A DNA stretch of 64,000 nt, taken from positions 4,288,501 through 4,352,500 of the forward strand of contig NZ_CP017024.1 in assembly GCF_014522265.1 (NCBI RefSeq). The letters are read 5' to 3'. The stretch comes from Pseudomonas oryzihabitans (GTDB taxonomy: Bacteria > Pseudomonadota > Gammaproteobacteria > Pseudomonadales > Pseudomonadaceae). The notes under the pieces were generated by a model. That model was not told the DNA's origin. It searched no databases and saw only the letters and a program-made list of their open reading frames with translations. Each line of letters starts with the position of its first letter. Position 1 is the stretch's first letter. The position numbers were made by a program, and so were the translations under genes. Below are positions 38,855 to 47,337 of the stretch, in pieces.

Positions 38855-39739
38855 TTAGTCCAGCAGAAAGATGCCGTCTGGATACCGTGCGCAGAGGAAG
38901 TCGACAAAGGCCTTCACCTTGGGGCTCTGCAATCGTCGCGAAGTGTGCAGCACCCAGAGTTCGGTCTCACCGGCGAGGGTACCCCAGCGCCTGAGCGCGC
39001 CTTCGTCCAGCTGACGTTGCACCAGCGAGAGCGGCAATAGCGCTGCACCTGCTCCGGCCAGTACCGCCTCGCGGATGGTCAGCAGCGAAGTCAGCTGCAA
39101 GACCGGCTGGGGCAGGAAGCGCTCCCCGCCCTCCGTCAGCGTCCAGACCTCGCCCTCGCCCTCGCGCTGGCCGGGCATGACCACCGCAGGCAGAGGCGCA
39201 GGCTCGGCACCAGCCGTCAGAGGGCCTTCGAGGCCCGGGGCGGCGACCAGCACCCGGCGGTCCCGGGCGAAGCAGCGACCCACCAGGGTGGTGTCGGGCG
39301 CGGGGTTGATCCGAATGGCCAGGTCGAAGTGTTCCTCCACCAGATCGACCGGGCGATCCTCGGCCACCGCCTCGATCAGGATCTCCGGGTACTGCCGGCG
39401 AAAATCCGCACTCAGCCGGCCCAGCGCCACCTGGGAAAACAGCAGCGGCGCCGCGATGCGCAACCGCCCGCGTGGCACCGCCACCCCCTCCTGCACGGCC
39501 GCCAGCGCCTCCTGCAACTCGCGCAGCGGCCCCAGGGTCCGGGCCGCCAGGTCGGCACCGGCAGGCGTCAGGACGAGACTACGTCCACCCCGCTCGATCA
39601 GCCTGACGCCCAGGGCGACTTCCAGTTCGGCCAGTCGCCGCGACAGGCTGGCCTTGGGTCGACCACTGGCGCGACTGGCCTTGCCAATGCCGCCATGAGT
39701 GGCGATGAGCTGAAAATCGGCCAGCAGGCTGAAGTCCAT
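38855..39739 (-). CDS. LysR-family transcriptional regulator
   Basis: 294 residues from ATG 39739; one codon upstream is a TTG without advantage. N-terminal HTH: FQLIATHGGIGKASRASGRP, KASLSRRLAELEVALG; a LysR substrate domain follows (RLRIAAPLLFSQVALGRLSA). It is divergent from an NmrA-type reductase gene with 106 nt between. That gap holds GGCTA-T-TAGCC (39781-39791) and two AAGGTGG direct repeats 15 bp apart, likely the regulator and promoter sites. The usual inference is activation or repression of the reductase gene. Confidence 0.92.
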   Translation of the reverse strand: MDFSLLADFQLIATHGGIGKASRASGRPKASLSRRLAELEVALGVRLIERGGRSLVLTPAGADLAARTLGPLRELQEALAAVQEGVAVPRGRLRIAAPLLFSQVALGRLSADFRRQYPEILIEAVAEDRPVDLVEEHFDLAIRINPAPDTTLVGRCFARDRRVLVAAPGLEGPLTAGAEPAPLPAVVMPGQREGEGEVWTLTEGGERFLPQPVLQLTSLLTIREAVLAGAGAALLPLSLVQRQLDEGALRRWGTLAGETELWVLHTSRRLQSPKVKAFVDFLCARYPDGIFLLD

Positions 39740-39845
39740 CAAGCTGTCTCAATAATGGAACGGTATGTCCCTATCCTAGCGGCTATTAGCCTAAGGTGGG
39801 ACGACTTAAGGTGGTTCTACCCCTCACCCACCTGGAGTTACCGAC

Positions 39846-40709
39846 ATGACCATCCTCGTCACTGGCGCCACCGGCCGCGTAGGCCGCCACCTCGTCCACC
39901 AACTGGTACAGCGCCAGGCCAAAGTCCGGGTGCTGACCCGCACTCCGGCCAACGCCGATTTTCCCGCCACCGTCGAAGTCATGCAGGGCGACCTGCTCGA
40001 TCTCGCTGCCCTGCGCCGCGCCTTCGCTGGCGTGTCCACCCTTTTCCTGCTCAACGCCGTGATCGGCGACGAATTCACCCAGGCGCTCATCACCCTCAAC
40101 ATCGCCCGGGAAAGCGGGGTCGAGCGGATCGTCTATCTCTCGGTCTTCGGCGCCGACAGCGCGGTCAACGTGCCGCACTTCGCCGTGAAGTTCGGCGGCG
40201 AGCGGATGCTGGACGCCATGGGTTTTAGTGCCACCGTCCTGCGGCCCACCTACTTCATCGACAACGAGGTCATGATCAGGGACATCATCCTGCAGCATGG
40301 GATCTATCCCATGCCCATCGGCAGCAAGGGCGTGGCCATGGTCGACGCCCGGGATATCGCCGAGGTCGCAGCGCTCGAACTCATCCGCCGCGATCAGGCG
40401 ATCGACAAGCTGCCCAGCGAAACGATCAACCTGGTCGGCCCGGACAGCCTCACAGGCGCAGGCGCCGCGGCGATCTGGAGCGAACTGCTGGGCCGCCCCG
40501 TCCACTACGCCGGTGACGATCCGCGCGGCTTCGAACAGAACATGGCGACCTTCATGCCGGCCTGGATGGCCTACGAGATGAGGCTCATGGCCGAGCGCTA
40601 TGTCAGCGACGGCATGTTGCCCGAGCCCGGCGACCGCGAACGGCTGGTCCGGCTGCTGGGGCGACCGCTGCACAGCTATCGGGACTTCGCCAGGGCGCTG
40701 ATCGGCTGA
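39846..40709 (+). CDS. NmrA/SDR-type NAD(P)-binding oxidoreductase
   Basis: 287 residues. Rossmann start TILVTGATGRVGRHLVHQL (GxxGxxG), RTPANADFPATVEVMQGDLL, and RIVYLSVFGADSAVNVPHFAVK, where a YxxxK dyad is replaced, as in QorB/NmrA-type quinone reductases and redox sensors. GGAG lies about 10 nt before the ATG. It is divergent from a LysR gene. It probably reduces a quinone or aldehyde with NADPH; no closer assignment is possible. Confidence 0.88.
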   Translation: MTILVTGATGRVGRHLVHQLVQRQAKVRVLTRTPANADFPATVEVMQGDLLDLAALRRAFAGVSTLFLLNAVIGDEFTQALITLNIARESGVERIVYLSVFGADSAVNVPHFAVKFGGERMLDAMGFSATVLRPTYFIDNEVMIRDIILQHGIYPMPIGSKGVAMVDARDIAEVAALELIRRDQAIDKLPSETINLVGPDSLTGAGAAAIWSELLGRPVHYAGDDPRGFEQNMATFMPAWMAYEMRLMAERYVSDGMLPEPGDRERLVRLLGRPLHSYRDFARALIG

Positions 40710-40749
40710 CGGGTATCACCCTAGCGCTGGGTGGCTCGACAGTGCACGC

Positions 40750-40786
40750 TTGCCAACGAACATTATACGTTATATAAAAATGTATA
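40750..40786 (+). promoter_or_regulatory. Promoter with AT-rich operator for the arsR-yeeE operon
   Basis: TTGCCA (40750-40755), a 17-bp spacer and TATAAA (40773-40778) give a good sigma-70 promoter about 27 nt before the ArsR ATG. Inverted TATAC (40764-40768) and GTATA (40782-40786) flank the -10 box in a strongly AT-rich patch, typical of an ArsR-family autorepression site. Confidence 0.6.
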
Positions 40787-40811
40787 TCGATCTGACCCAG
40801 GCGCGTTCAAG

Positions 40812-41159
40812 ATGACTCCTCCCACCCGGCCCCTCCCCGGCGGCACCCTCTCCTCTCAAGACATGCAGGCGCGGGCCCAGGAAGTGGCCGCCCTGCTCAA
40901 GACCCTGGCGCATCCGGTCCGGCTGCTGCTGGCCTGCGCCCTTGCCGAAGATGAATACGCGGTCGGCGAACTGGAGGCCCGTCTGGACATCCACCAGCCC
41001 ACCCTTTCCCAGCAACTCGGCGTGCTGCGCGAGGCTGGTCTGGTCGCCACCCGCCGCGAGGCCAAGCAGATCTTCTACCGGCTCACCGAAGACAAGGCCG
41101 CCCAGCTGTTGCAGGCGCTCTACCAGATCTTCTGCCAGCCCGAGAGCCAGACGCCATGA
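40812..41159 (+). CDS. ArsR-family regulator (BigR/SqrR-like context)
   Basis: 115 residues from ATG 40812; the frame extends upstream to a GTG inside the promoter, so that start is rejected. Winged helix: LLKTLAHPVRLLLACALAED, VGELEARLDIHQPTLSQQLG, LREAGLVATRREAKQIFYRL. It carries a single Cys in LLACAL near the start plus one near the C-terminus (IFCQPE), the arrangement that senses persulfides in BigR/SqrR. Its stop overlaps the YeeE/YedE gene start (ATGA). BigR-type regulators commonly control such sulfur-transport pairs. Confidence 0.9.
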   Translation: MTPPTRPLPGGTLSSQDMQARAQEVAALLKTLAHPVRLLLACALAEDEYAVGELEARLDIHQPTLSQQLGVLREAGLVATRREAKQIFYRLTEDKAAQLLQALYQIFCQPESQTP

Positions 41160-41566
41160 TCCTATCCTCCTATATGCCCGCCCTGGGTGGCGGTCTGCTG
41201 CTGGGCCTGGCCGCCAGTTTGCTGTTGTTGGTCAACGGCCGGATCGCCGGCATCAGCGGGATCTTTGGTCGGCTGCTCGGGGCGCAACAAGCCGGCACCG
41301 GCCTGGTCTTCGTGCTGGGCCTGGTGCTGGGGCCGTTGCTGGTAAGCGGCCTGCACGCGCGTCCCGCCCTGACCGTGGACGCGACCTGGCCCCAACTGCT
41401 ACTGGCCGGGCTGCTGGTCGGCTTCGGGACGCGGCTGGGCTCGGGCTGCACCTCGGGCCATGGCATCCTCGGCGTGGCCCGAGGTTCGCGCCGCTCGCTG
41501 GCCGCCACGGCGGTCTTCCTGGCCTGTGGCCTGGCCACGGCCACCCTACTGGGGCTGCTGCGATGA
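41156..41566 (+). CDS. YeeE/YedE-family sulfur-transport protein (first half)
   Basis: 136 residues, four membrane helices. The conserved Cys motif GSGCTSGHGILG matches the thiosulfate/sulfur-compound channel family (TsuA/PmpA). Overlaps ArsR and the following gene by ATGA on both sides. Together with the next protein it makes a two-component membrane carrier for a reduced sulfur species or a thiosulfate-like anion. Confidence 0.9.
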   Translation: MILSSYMPALGGGLLLGLAASLLLLVNGRIAGISGIFGRLLGAQQAGTGLVFVLGLVLGPLLVSGLHARPALTVDATWPQLLLAGLLVGFGTRLGSGCTSGHGILGVARGSRRSLAATAVFLACGLATATLLGLLR

Positions 41567-42009
41567 ATTCTTGCCGCCTGGTCGTAGCGCTGCTGGCCGG
41601 TCTGCTCTTCGGCAGCGGCCTGGCCCTCTCGGGGATGCTCGATCCCGCCCGCGTACTGGGTTTTCTCGACCTCGCCAGCGGACGCTGGGACCCTAGCCTG
41701 CTGTTCGTCCTGGGCGGCGCCCTGCTGGTGGCGCTACCCGCGGTCCAGCTCCAGCGCCGGCTGACACGCCCCCTGCTCGACAGGGCTTTTCACCTGCCGC
41801 CCACCGTACCCGTCGACCGCCGCCTGCTGCTGGGCGCCGCGCTCTTCGGCCTGGGCTGGGGGCTGGCCGGGCTATGCCCCGGGCCCGCGCTGGCAGGCCT
41901 GGGGCTGGGTATCGCCAAGGTCTATGGCTTCGTCACGGCGATGGTCGTGGGGATGGTGCTGCATGACCGGGGGCTGGCCCGACGCGAGACGGCGGCGCCC
42001 AAGGCCTGA
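41563..42009 (+). CDS. YeeE/YedE-family sulfur-transport protein (second half, PmpB/DUF6691-like)
   Basis: 148 residues from ATG 41563, overlapping the preceding stop by ATGA. Four membrane helices; SGLALSGMLDPARVLGFLDL and GLCPGPALAGLGLG carry the family's conserved Gly/Pro and Cys positions. It completes the carrier started by the previous gene. The organisation arsR-pmpA-pmpB is a recurrent sulfide/persulfide response unit in proteobacteria. Confidence 0.88.
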   Translation: MNSCRLVVALLAGLLFGSGLALSGMLDPARVLGFLDLASGRWDPSLLFVLGGALLVALPAVQLQRRLTRPLLDRAFHLPPTVPVDRRLLLGAALFGLGWGLAGLCPGPALAGLGLGIAKVYGFVTAMVVGMVLHDRGLARRETAAPKA

Positions 42010-42096
42010 GCGCCAGGTACTTCGGGCGTGAGGCGTGGTCCTAGGTAGGGATGCGGGGGCATTTCAACCTGCGTCTCCCGCGCACAGGAGCATCCC

Positions 42097-42807
42097 ATGT
42101 GTGGCCGCTTTGCCCAGTACCGCTATGCCCTCGATTACCTGGACGCCCTGGGCGCCGCGCCTGCGGATGTCCGCACCGGCCTGGAACCCCGCGCCCTGGG
42201 TCGTTACAACGTGGCGCCGGGCACCCGCGTCCAGCTGCTGCACCAGCAGCAGGATGGCCTGCACCTGGACCCGGTGCTCTGGGGCTACCAGCCCGCCTGG
42301 GCGCGCCAGGCCAAGCGTCCGCCGGTGATCAACGCGCGCGTCGAAACGGCGGCCACCAGCCGGATGTTTCGCGGCCTCTGGAAGAACGGCCGTGCCCTGG
42401 TGGTCGCGGATGGCTGGTACGAATGGAAAAAGGACCCTACAGATCCCAAGCTCAAGCAGCCCTACTTCATCCGGCTGAAATCCGGCGAGCCGCTGTTCTT
42501 CGCCGCCATCGGCCACTTCCACCCGGCTGACCAGGCACCCGACGAGGATGACGGCTTCGTCATCGTCACCGCCGCCTCCGACGCCGGCATGGTCGATATC
42601 CATGACCGCCGCCCGCTGGTCCTGCCGCCGGCCGTGGCCCGCGAATGGCTGGACCCCGAGCTGTCCATGGAGCGCGCCGCCGAGATTGGTGAGATCGAAG
42701 CAACGCCGGTGGAGGCCTTCGACTGGTATCCGGTCGGCAAGGCCGTGGGCAGCGTGAAAAACGATGGACCCGGACTGCTGGAGCGGATCGCCGAGCCGCT
42801 GGTGTAG
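42097..42807 (+). CDS. SOS-response-associated peptidase / abasic-site crosslinker (YedK/HMCES)
   Basis: 236 residues beginning MCGRFAQ. Cys2, exposed after Met removal, is the residue that crosslinks to abasic sites in single-stranded DNA. The other active-site residues are visible: N79 (VINARVET), E109 (DGWYEWKK) and H169 (VDIHDRRP). The protein shields abasic sites during replication. It stands alone; no SOS box was recognised in the 87 nt upstream. Confidence 0.95.
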   Translation: MCGRFAQYRYALDYLDALGAAPADVRTGLEPRALGRYNVAPGTRVQLLHQQQDGLHLDPVLWGYQPAWARQAKRPPVINARVETAATSRMFRGLWKNGRALVVADGWYEWKKDPTDPKLKQPYFIRLKSGEPLFFAAIGHFHPADQAPDEDDGFVIVTAASDAGMVDIHDRRPLVLPPAVAREWLDPELSMERAAEIGEIEATPVEAFDWYPVGKAVGSVKNDGPGLLERIAEPLV

Positions 42808-42848
42808 CGGATCGACGGGGGCTTTCCGCCGGGCACCGACGCGCCGAG

Positions 42849-43841
42849 TTAGGCTTCAGCGACCTGGCGATCCACCCCGAACCGCCGCCGATAATCCCCC
42901 GGGCTCAGCCCCACCACGCGGGTGAAGACCTTGCGGAAGGCACCCGGATCGCTGTAGCCCACTTCCCAGGCGACCCGTTCGAGGGGCAGGCGGCTGGCCT
43001 GCAGCAGTTCCCGGGCACGACCGACGCGCAGTTGCTGGCCGTAAGCGGTGGCGGTCATGCCGGTGGCCTGGCGAAAACGGCGCAGAAAGGTGCGCGGTTC
43101 CAGGCCGGCGCGGCGGGCCAGGGTGTCCAGGGCGATGTCCTGGGCGCCGCTTTCCTGCAGCCACTCCTGCACGGCGAGAATGGCGCCGTCGCCATGACTC
43201 AGGCGCGGGGAAAAGGCGCTGTAGTAGCGCTGCTGTCGACCCGGTGGGTCGATGACCAGGATGCGCGCGGTGTCGAGCATCCGCTTGGCGCCAAGGTAGC
43301 GATCGACCAGGCGCAGGCCGAGGTCGGTCCAGGCCATGAGACCGCCCGCGGTGACGAGATTCTCGCCGTCGATGAGGAGCTGGTCGGCGTCCAGGCTGAC
43401 GGCAGGAAAACGCGCATTGAAGCGCTCGACATGGAGCCAGTGGGTGGTGGCGATGCGACCGTCGAGCAAGCCGGTTTCCGCCAGCAGAAAGGCGCCGGCG
43501 CAGATCGAGGCCAGACGCACGCCGCTCTGATGCTGCCGACGTAGCCACTCGCGATAGGGCGCAGCCGCCTCCGCTGTGATTGGCTCAGCCAGGCTGGGTG
43601 GCAGGATCAGCACGCTGGGTGAGCCGCTCGCTGCGGGCAGTGAGTCGTAGACCCGGCTGGGCGCTGCTGCGCCCTCCTCAAGCCGCCAGTGGCTGACGCG
43701 CAAGCGGGGCCGCTCGGCATCCTCCGCCGTTCCCGTGAAGCGCCCGGCGATCTCGAACAGATCGGTGAGGCCGTGCACCGTCGCCCATTGCACACCGGGA
43801 TAGAGCAGCAGACCGAGTTCGATCGGCGGTTGATCGTGCAT
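42849..43841 (-). CDS. GlxA-type AraC-family regulator (DJ-1/PfpI + AraC)
   Basis: 330 residues from ATG 43841 ([16 protein letters not shown]); the frame goes on to 44081 as a shadow of the divergent gene. The N-terminal DJ-1/PfpI domain (about 8-190) has the nucleophile-elbow [16 protein letters not shown]. The C-terminal AraC domain (225-320) has [18 protein letters not shown] and [17 protein letters not shown]. It is divergent from a cysteine hydrolase gene 106 nt away, which it probably controls. Confidence 0.92.
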   Translation of the reverse strand: MHDQPPIELGLLLYPGVQWATVHGLTDLFEIAGRFTGTAEDAERPRLRVSHWRLEEGAAAPSRVYDSLPAASGSPSVLILPPSLAEPITAEAAAPYREWLRRQHQSGVRLASICAGAFLLAETGLLDGRIATTHWLHVERFNARFPAVSLDADQLLIDGENLVTAGGLMAWTDLGLRLVDRYLGAKRMLDTARILVIDPPGRQQRYYSAFSPRLSHGDGAILAVQEWLQESGAQDIALDTLARRAGLEPRTFLRRFRQATGMTATAYGQQLRVGRARELLQASRLPLERVAWEVGYSDPGAFRKVFTRVVGLSPGDYRRRFGVDRQVAEA

Positions 43842-43947
43842 GTGTCGCTGGCGCCCCTGAAGTTGTCGGTCACGCCTCTTCGCCCGGAGGCGCGGCTGGC
43901 CAATCATGGCCGGACCCAAACCTGAAGCATCTTCCGAGAGGCTGGAC

Positions 43948-44495
43948 ATGAGCAAGCACGCCGTCGTCGTCATCGATCTGCAGAACGAATACCTTCCCAG
44001 CGGCAAACTGCCCCTCAGTGGCATCGAGGCCGCGGTCGCCAAGGCCGCGCGGATCATCGCCCACGCCCGCGACCAGGGCATTCCGGTGATTCATGTGCAG
44101 CATCAGTCGCTCAGCGCCGAGGCGCCGATCTTCGTGCCCGGCAGCGACGGCGTCGAGATCCAGGCCGCGGTCGTGCCCCGGGCCGGCGAGCCGGTGGTGC
44201 TCAAGCACTATCCCAATGCCTTTCGCGAAACCAACCTCAGGCACCTGCTGGACGAGCGCGGTATCGAGTCGCTGGTGGTGGTGGGGCCATGAGTCATATG
44301 TGTATCGACGCAGGCGTGCGCGCCGCAGCCGACATGGGGTACGCCGTGACCGTGATCCACGATGCCTGTGCCACCCTGGATCTGGAGTTCGGGGGCGTCA
44401 GGGTGCCGGCGGCCCAGGTGCATGCCGCCCTGATGGCGGCCCTGGCCTTCGCCTATGCGACGCTGGAAGCCACCGACGCCTATCTCGCCGGCTGA
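43948..44495 (+). pseudogene. Isochorismatase-like cysteine hydrolase, frameshifted
   Basis: Start ATG 43948 (GAGAGG 6 nt upstream). Frame 1: [19 protein letters not shown], with the catalytic Asp, and KHYPNAFRETNLRHLL, with the Lys, ending at SLVVVG. One G is missing in GGGG 44283-44286. The next frame continues AMSHMCIDAGVRAAADMGY, which includes the nucleophile Cys, and runs to 44495. The rejoined protein, about 182 residues, has the full Asp-Lys-Cys triad of nicotinamidase/isochorismatase-type hydrolases. Its 3' end overlaps the convergent beta-helix gene by 16 nt. Confidence 0.85.
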
Positions 44496-45127
44496 GAGAG
44501 CGCCGCGCCCGCGGCGGCGTCCGGCATCCCCTGGTCGATCAGTTCCAGCCGCGCGACCCGGGTGCCTGGCGGCAGCAGGGCGCCCGGCGCGATGACCGCA
44601 TTGGCGCCCAGCCGGCAGCCGTCGCCGATCAGGGCGCCGAATTTGACCACCCCGGTGTCTATTACCCGGTCGCCGTGGCGGATGCGGATGAGCGCGCCGT
44701 CACTTTCGTTGCGGTAGTTGGCGACGATGGCGCCCGCTTCCAGATTCACCCCGCTGCCGATCAGCGAATCCCCGACGAAGTTGAAGTGGGCGAGCTTGCT
44801 GCCGTCCAGCAGCAGGCTGCTCTTCAGCTCGCAGGCCGGGCCCACCACGCAGTGAGCGCCCAGATGGACACCGCCGCGCAGATAGGCGCCGGCCGCCACC
44901 AGGCTGCCGGGGCCGATGATGATCGGTCCCTTGAGTACGGCACCGGGCTCAACCATTGCCGTCTCGTGGATGGCACTGTCGCCCTGGCGGCGATAGCCGG
45001 GACCGAGCCGCGCCAGCAGCAGCCTGACCCGATGCTCGCAGGCGCCGGTATGGGTCCACGGCTGAGCGGGTTCCAGACCCAGGGTGGGCCAGGCAGCGAT
45101 GAAGGTGGCGATATCCAGATCAGGCAT
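44480..45127 (-). CDS. Left-handed beta-helix (LpxA/GlmU-like) protein
   Basis: 215 residues. Hexapeptide repeats from about 60 on (VEPGAVLKGPIIIGPGSLVA, then GAYLRGGVHLGAHCVVGPAC and GSGVNLEAGAIVANY) form a left-handed beta-helix as in GlmU, LpxA and DapH acyltransferases. The N-terminal 55 residues are a helical cap; no nucleotidyltransferase domain is present. HFNFVGDSLIG resembles the GlmU acetyltransferase HxxYxGD motif, so a sugar-nucleotide acyltransferase is possible. It overlaps the hydrolase gene 3' end and lies 81 nt upstream of the TetR gene end. Confidence 0.75.
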   Translation of the reverse strand: MPDLDIATFIAAWPTLGLEPAQPWTHTGACEHRVRLLLARLGPGYRRQGDSAIHETAMVEPGAVLKGPIIIGPGSLVAAGAYLRGGVHLGAHCVVGPACELKSSLLLDGSKLAHFNFVGDSLIGSGVNLEAGAIVANYRNESDGALIRIRHGDRVIDTGVVKFGALIGDGCRLGANAVIAPGALLPPGTRVARLELIDQGMPDAAAGAALSQPAR

Positions 45128-45208
45128 GACGGGACTCGGCAGTGGTGGAACACCTGCCGATTCTGACCTGAGTCCCCCGCCTGATGCTCGCCCCGGCGGG
45201 CGAAAGAT

Positions 45209-45855
45209 TCAGCCGTCGCGCAGGCGCCCCAGATGACCGCTGAGCATGGCCGCGACGGTGCGGCAGGTGCTTTCCGCCGGCAGCTCCTCATCGAACAGCA
45301 GCTCCACGGTGGAGTGGATCAGCTCGACCACGATCCGCGCGACCTGGGCGACGGTGGCCGGCGCCACGCCAGGCAGCAGCAGCACCAGCAACGCGGTCTG
45401 CTGCGCCGCCACCCGGCGGTGCGAATCCAGGCGCACGTGCTCCAGCGAGGGCACCGCGCGCAGCGCCTTGAGGATCCACATACCCCGGCGGTCTCGGCGG
45501 TGACCCGGTAGGTATCTAGCAAAAGCCCGGTCAGGACGTCTTCCACCCGCTCCAAAGGACCGGCCAGCAGCTCGGCATTGATCCGCCCGTCTATCTGCGC
45601 ATTCTGCTTTTCCAGCAGGCGCCGACCCAGCTCCTCCAGCAGGGCGTACTTGTTGGGAAAGTAGCGGTAGAGCGCCGGCGGGGTCAGCCCCGCGCAATCG
45701 CAGACCAGATTGGTCGACAGCCGCTCGATGCCAACCTGACACAGCACCTCCGCCGCCGCCGCCAGGATGCGTTCATAGGTTTCCGCTGCCCGCTGCTGGC
45801 TGGGGCGGGCCTTGGGCGTGGCGCGGGAGGATGGAGCGGACTCTTTGGCGACCAT
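45209..45855 (-). pseudogene. TetR-family transcriptional regulator, frameshifted
   Basis: Start 45855. The HTH is intact in frame 1: ILAAAAEVLCQVGIERLSTN, CDCAGLTPPALYRYFPNKYA. The effector domain reads to TYRVTAETAG. One base is missing in the CCCC run 45483-45486, and the next frame continues MWILKALRAVPSLEHVRLDS through to AAMLSGHLGRLRDG. The rejoined protein is about 215 residues. It is divergent from the DUF2147 gene; between them lies a strong palindromic operator (45901-45937). As written, DNA binding might survive but ligand response would not. Confidence 0.87.
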
Positions 45856-45900
45856 GAAAAAGCTCTCGGCTGAACGAAAAAACCCTTGATGGGCAGTAAA

Positions 45901-45937
45901 ATGATAGTTATAACTATCGTGTAGCGATAACTATCAT
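45901..45937. promoter_or_regulatory. TetR operator with three half-sites
   Basis: GATAGTTA-TAACTATC (45903-45918) is a perfect 16-bp palindrome, and a third TAACTATC copy is at 45928-45935. ATGATAGTTAT/ATAACTATCAT also form a wider inverted repeat over 45901-45937. It lies 46 nt before the TetR start and about 65 nt before the DUF2147 start, suited to control both directions. Confidence 0.8.
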
Positions 45938-46001
45938 ATCAGCAACAGCGTTGCCTTACTGCCTCCAGCCACAACCACAACAATCAGCAGGAGTCTCCTC
46001 C

Positions 46002-46421
46002 ATGAAAACACCCCTCGCGCTCGCCGCCGCCTTATTGGCGCTCCCCCTCGCCCCCGTGCTGGCCGCCGACGCCGTACCGGTCCAGGGACTCTGGCTGACC
46101 GCCGACCAGGGCGCCGCGGTCAAGGTCATGCCCTGCGCCGACAACGCCGGTGCCCTGTGCGGCACCATCGTCTGGGACAAGGACGCCGGCAATGCCCATG
46201 ACACCTGCGGCACCCGCATCTTCCAGATGAGTCGCGACGACGGCGGCACCTGGCGCGACGGCTGGGTATTCGATCCGCGCGATGGCAAGAAATACAAGGG
46301 CTACGTCCGCCGCAAGGGCGACGACCTCAACATCCGCGCCTATGTCGGCACCGAGGTGCTCGGCAAGACCGAACAGCTCACCCCGCTGAGCGCCCTTCCC
46401 GCCACCCCGCACTGCAGCTAA
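46002..46421 (+). CDS. DUF2147 periplasmic protein
   Basis: 139 residues from ATG 46002 (CAGGAG 8 nt upstream; upstream frame lacks an RBS). Signal peptide to PVLA/AD. VQGLWLTADQGAAVKVMPC, AGALCGTIVWDKD and DGKKYKGYVRRKGDDLNIRAY match the lipocalin-like DUF2147 barrel. Three Cys could form disulfides. It is first in the run of genes controlled by the divergent TetR operator; family members are often near outer-membrane or stress genes. No function is established. Confidence 0.88.
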   Translation: MKTPLALAAALLALPLAPVLAADAVPVQGLWLTADQGAAVKVMPCADNAGALCGTIVWDKDAGNAHDTCGTRIFQMSRDDGGTWRDGWVFDPRDGKKYKGYVRRKGDDLNIRAYVGTEVLGKTEQLTPLSALPATPHCS

Positions 46422-46442
46422 GCCACCGCAAGGAGCGACCCC

Positions 46443-47327
46443 ATGAACCGGATTCTTCACCGCACCCAGGCGGCGGCCCTGCTGTGCCTGAGCGTTCTCG
46501 GCAGCGCGGTCCAGGCCGACGACGACCTGGCCAGCTATGCCCTGACCATCACCCCGCGTCTGCTCTCGGACGTGCGTAACCGCGGCATCTCCGACTCGCT
46601 CAATCGGCCGGGGGCGAAGGTCACCGTGGAGTTCGCCCACGAAAGCGGCCTGATCGGCCTGGCGGAAATCGGCACCGTGAGCAAGAAGCAGTTCATCGAC
46701 GGCGATGGCGCCAACGTGCTGCTGGCCGGCGGCTACCGCTTCGGCGATCCGGAGGCCTGGCACTTCGGTGTCGGTCTGGCCGGGGAATTCTTTCCCGGTG
46801 CCCACTTCAAGGCGCCCAGCCGCATCGATCCGGAGACCGGCGCTCCCGATGGCTTGCGCAGCACCAACTACAACAGCCAGTTCGCGGTGCTGGAGATCGG
46901 CTACGGGGCCCTGCAGGGGCGCATCCTCAACGTGCTCTCGGAAAACTATCGCGGCGCCAACACCGCCGGGGTCTGCGGCGCCCAGCTGCAATTCAATCCC
47001 GACCCGACCAAGGGCCTGGAGTGCTATGCCAAGGGCGAGCACAACTCCCGCGGCAGCCTGCTCTACGACCTGGACTATCGCTACGAGCTGACCCCGCGCA
47101 CCAGCCTCAAGCTGCACGCCGGCTACCAGCAGATCCGCAACTTCTCCGAGGCCAACTTCAGCGACTACGGCGTGGGCCTGGTGCATCGCCACTGGGGCTT
47201 CGACTTCGGCCTGGACTACCTGAGCCCCCATACCCGGGCGCGCGAACTCTATATCGCCGAAGACGGCGACCATCAGCGCGCGACGGACGAGGCCCGCTGG
47301 GTGCTGTCCGTGGCCCGCCCTTTCTGA
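46443..47327 (+). CDS. TorF-family putative outer membrane porin
   Basis: 294 residues, signal peptide to AVQA/DD. DLASYALTITPRLLSDVRNR resembles the opening strand of TorF/Gcw_chp proteins; alternating beta strands follow, and the C-terminus ends in ...WVLSVARPF with the terminal Phe recognised by the BAM machinery. It should form a small beta-barrel in the outer membrane. Located 21 nt after DUF2147 and 10 nt before a sugar-kinase gene, it is a candidate entry channel for the substrate of the operon. Confidence 0.8.
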   Translation: MNRILHRTQAAALLCLSVLGSAVQADDDLASYALTITPRLLSDVRNRGISDSLNRPGAKVTVEFAHESGLIGLAEIGTVSKKQFIDGDGANVLLAGGYRFGDPEAWHFGVGLAGEFFPGAHFKAPSRIDPETGAPDGLRSTNYNSQFAVLEIGYGALQGRILNVLSENYRGANTAGVCGAQLQFNPDPTKGLECYAKGEHNSRGSLLYDLDYRYELTPRTSLKLHAGYQQIRNFSEANFSDYGVGLVHRHWGFDFGLDYLSPHTRARELYIAEDGDHQRATDEARWVLSVARPF

Positions 47328-47337
47328 GCGGGTGCCC

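Noticed and set aside
36298-38994. 898-codon open frame on the plus strand opposite the OsmC-YcaO gene
   Set aside because: The minus-strand gene has clear conserved domains and start; the plus frame has none.
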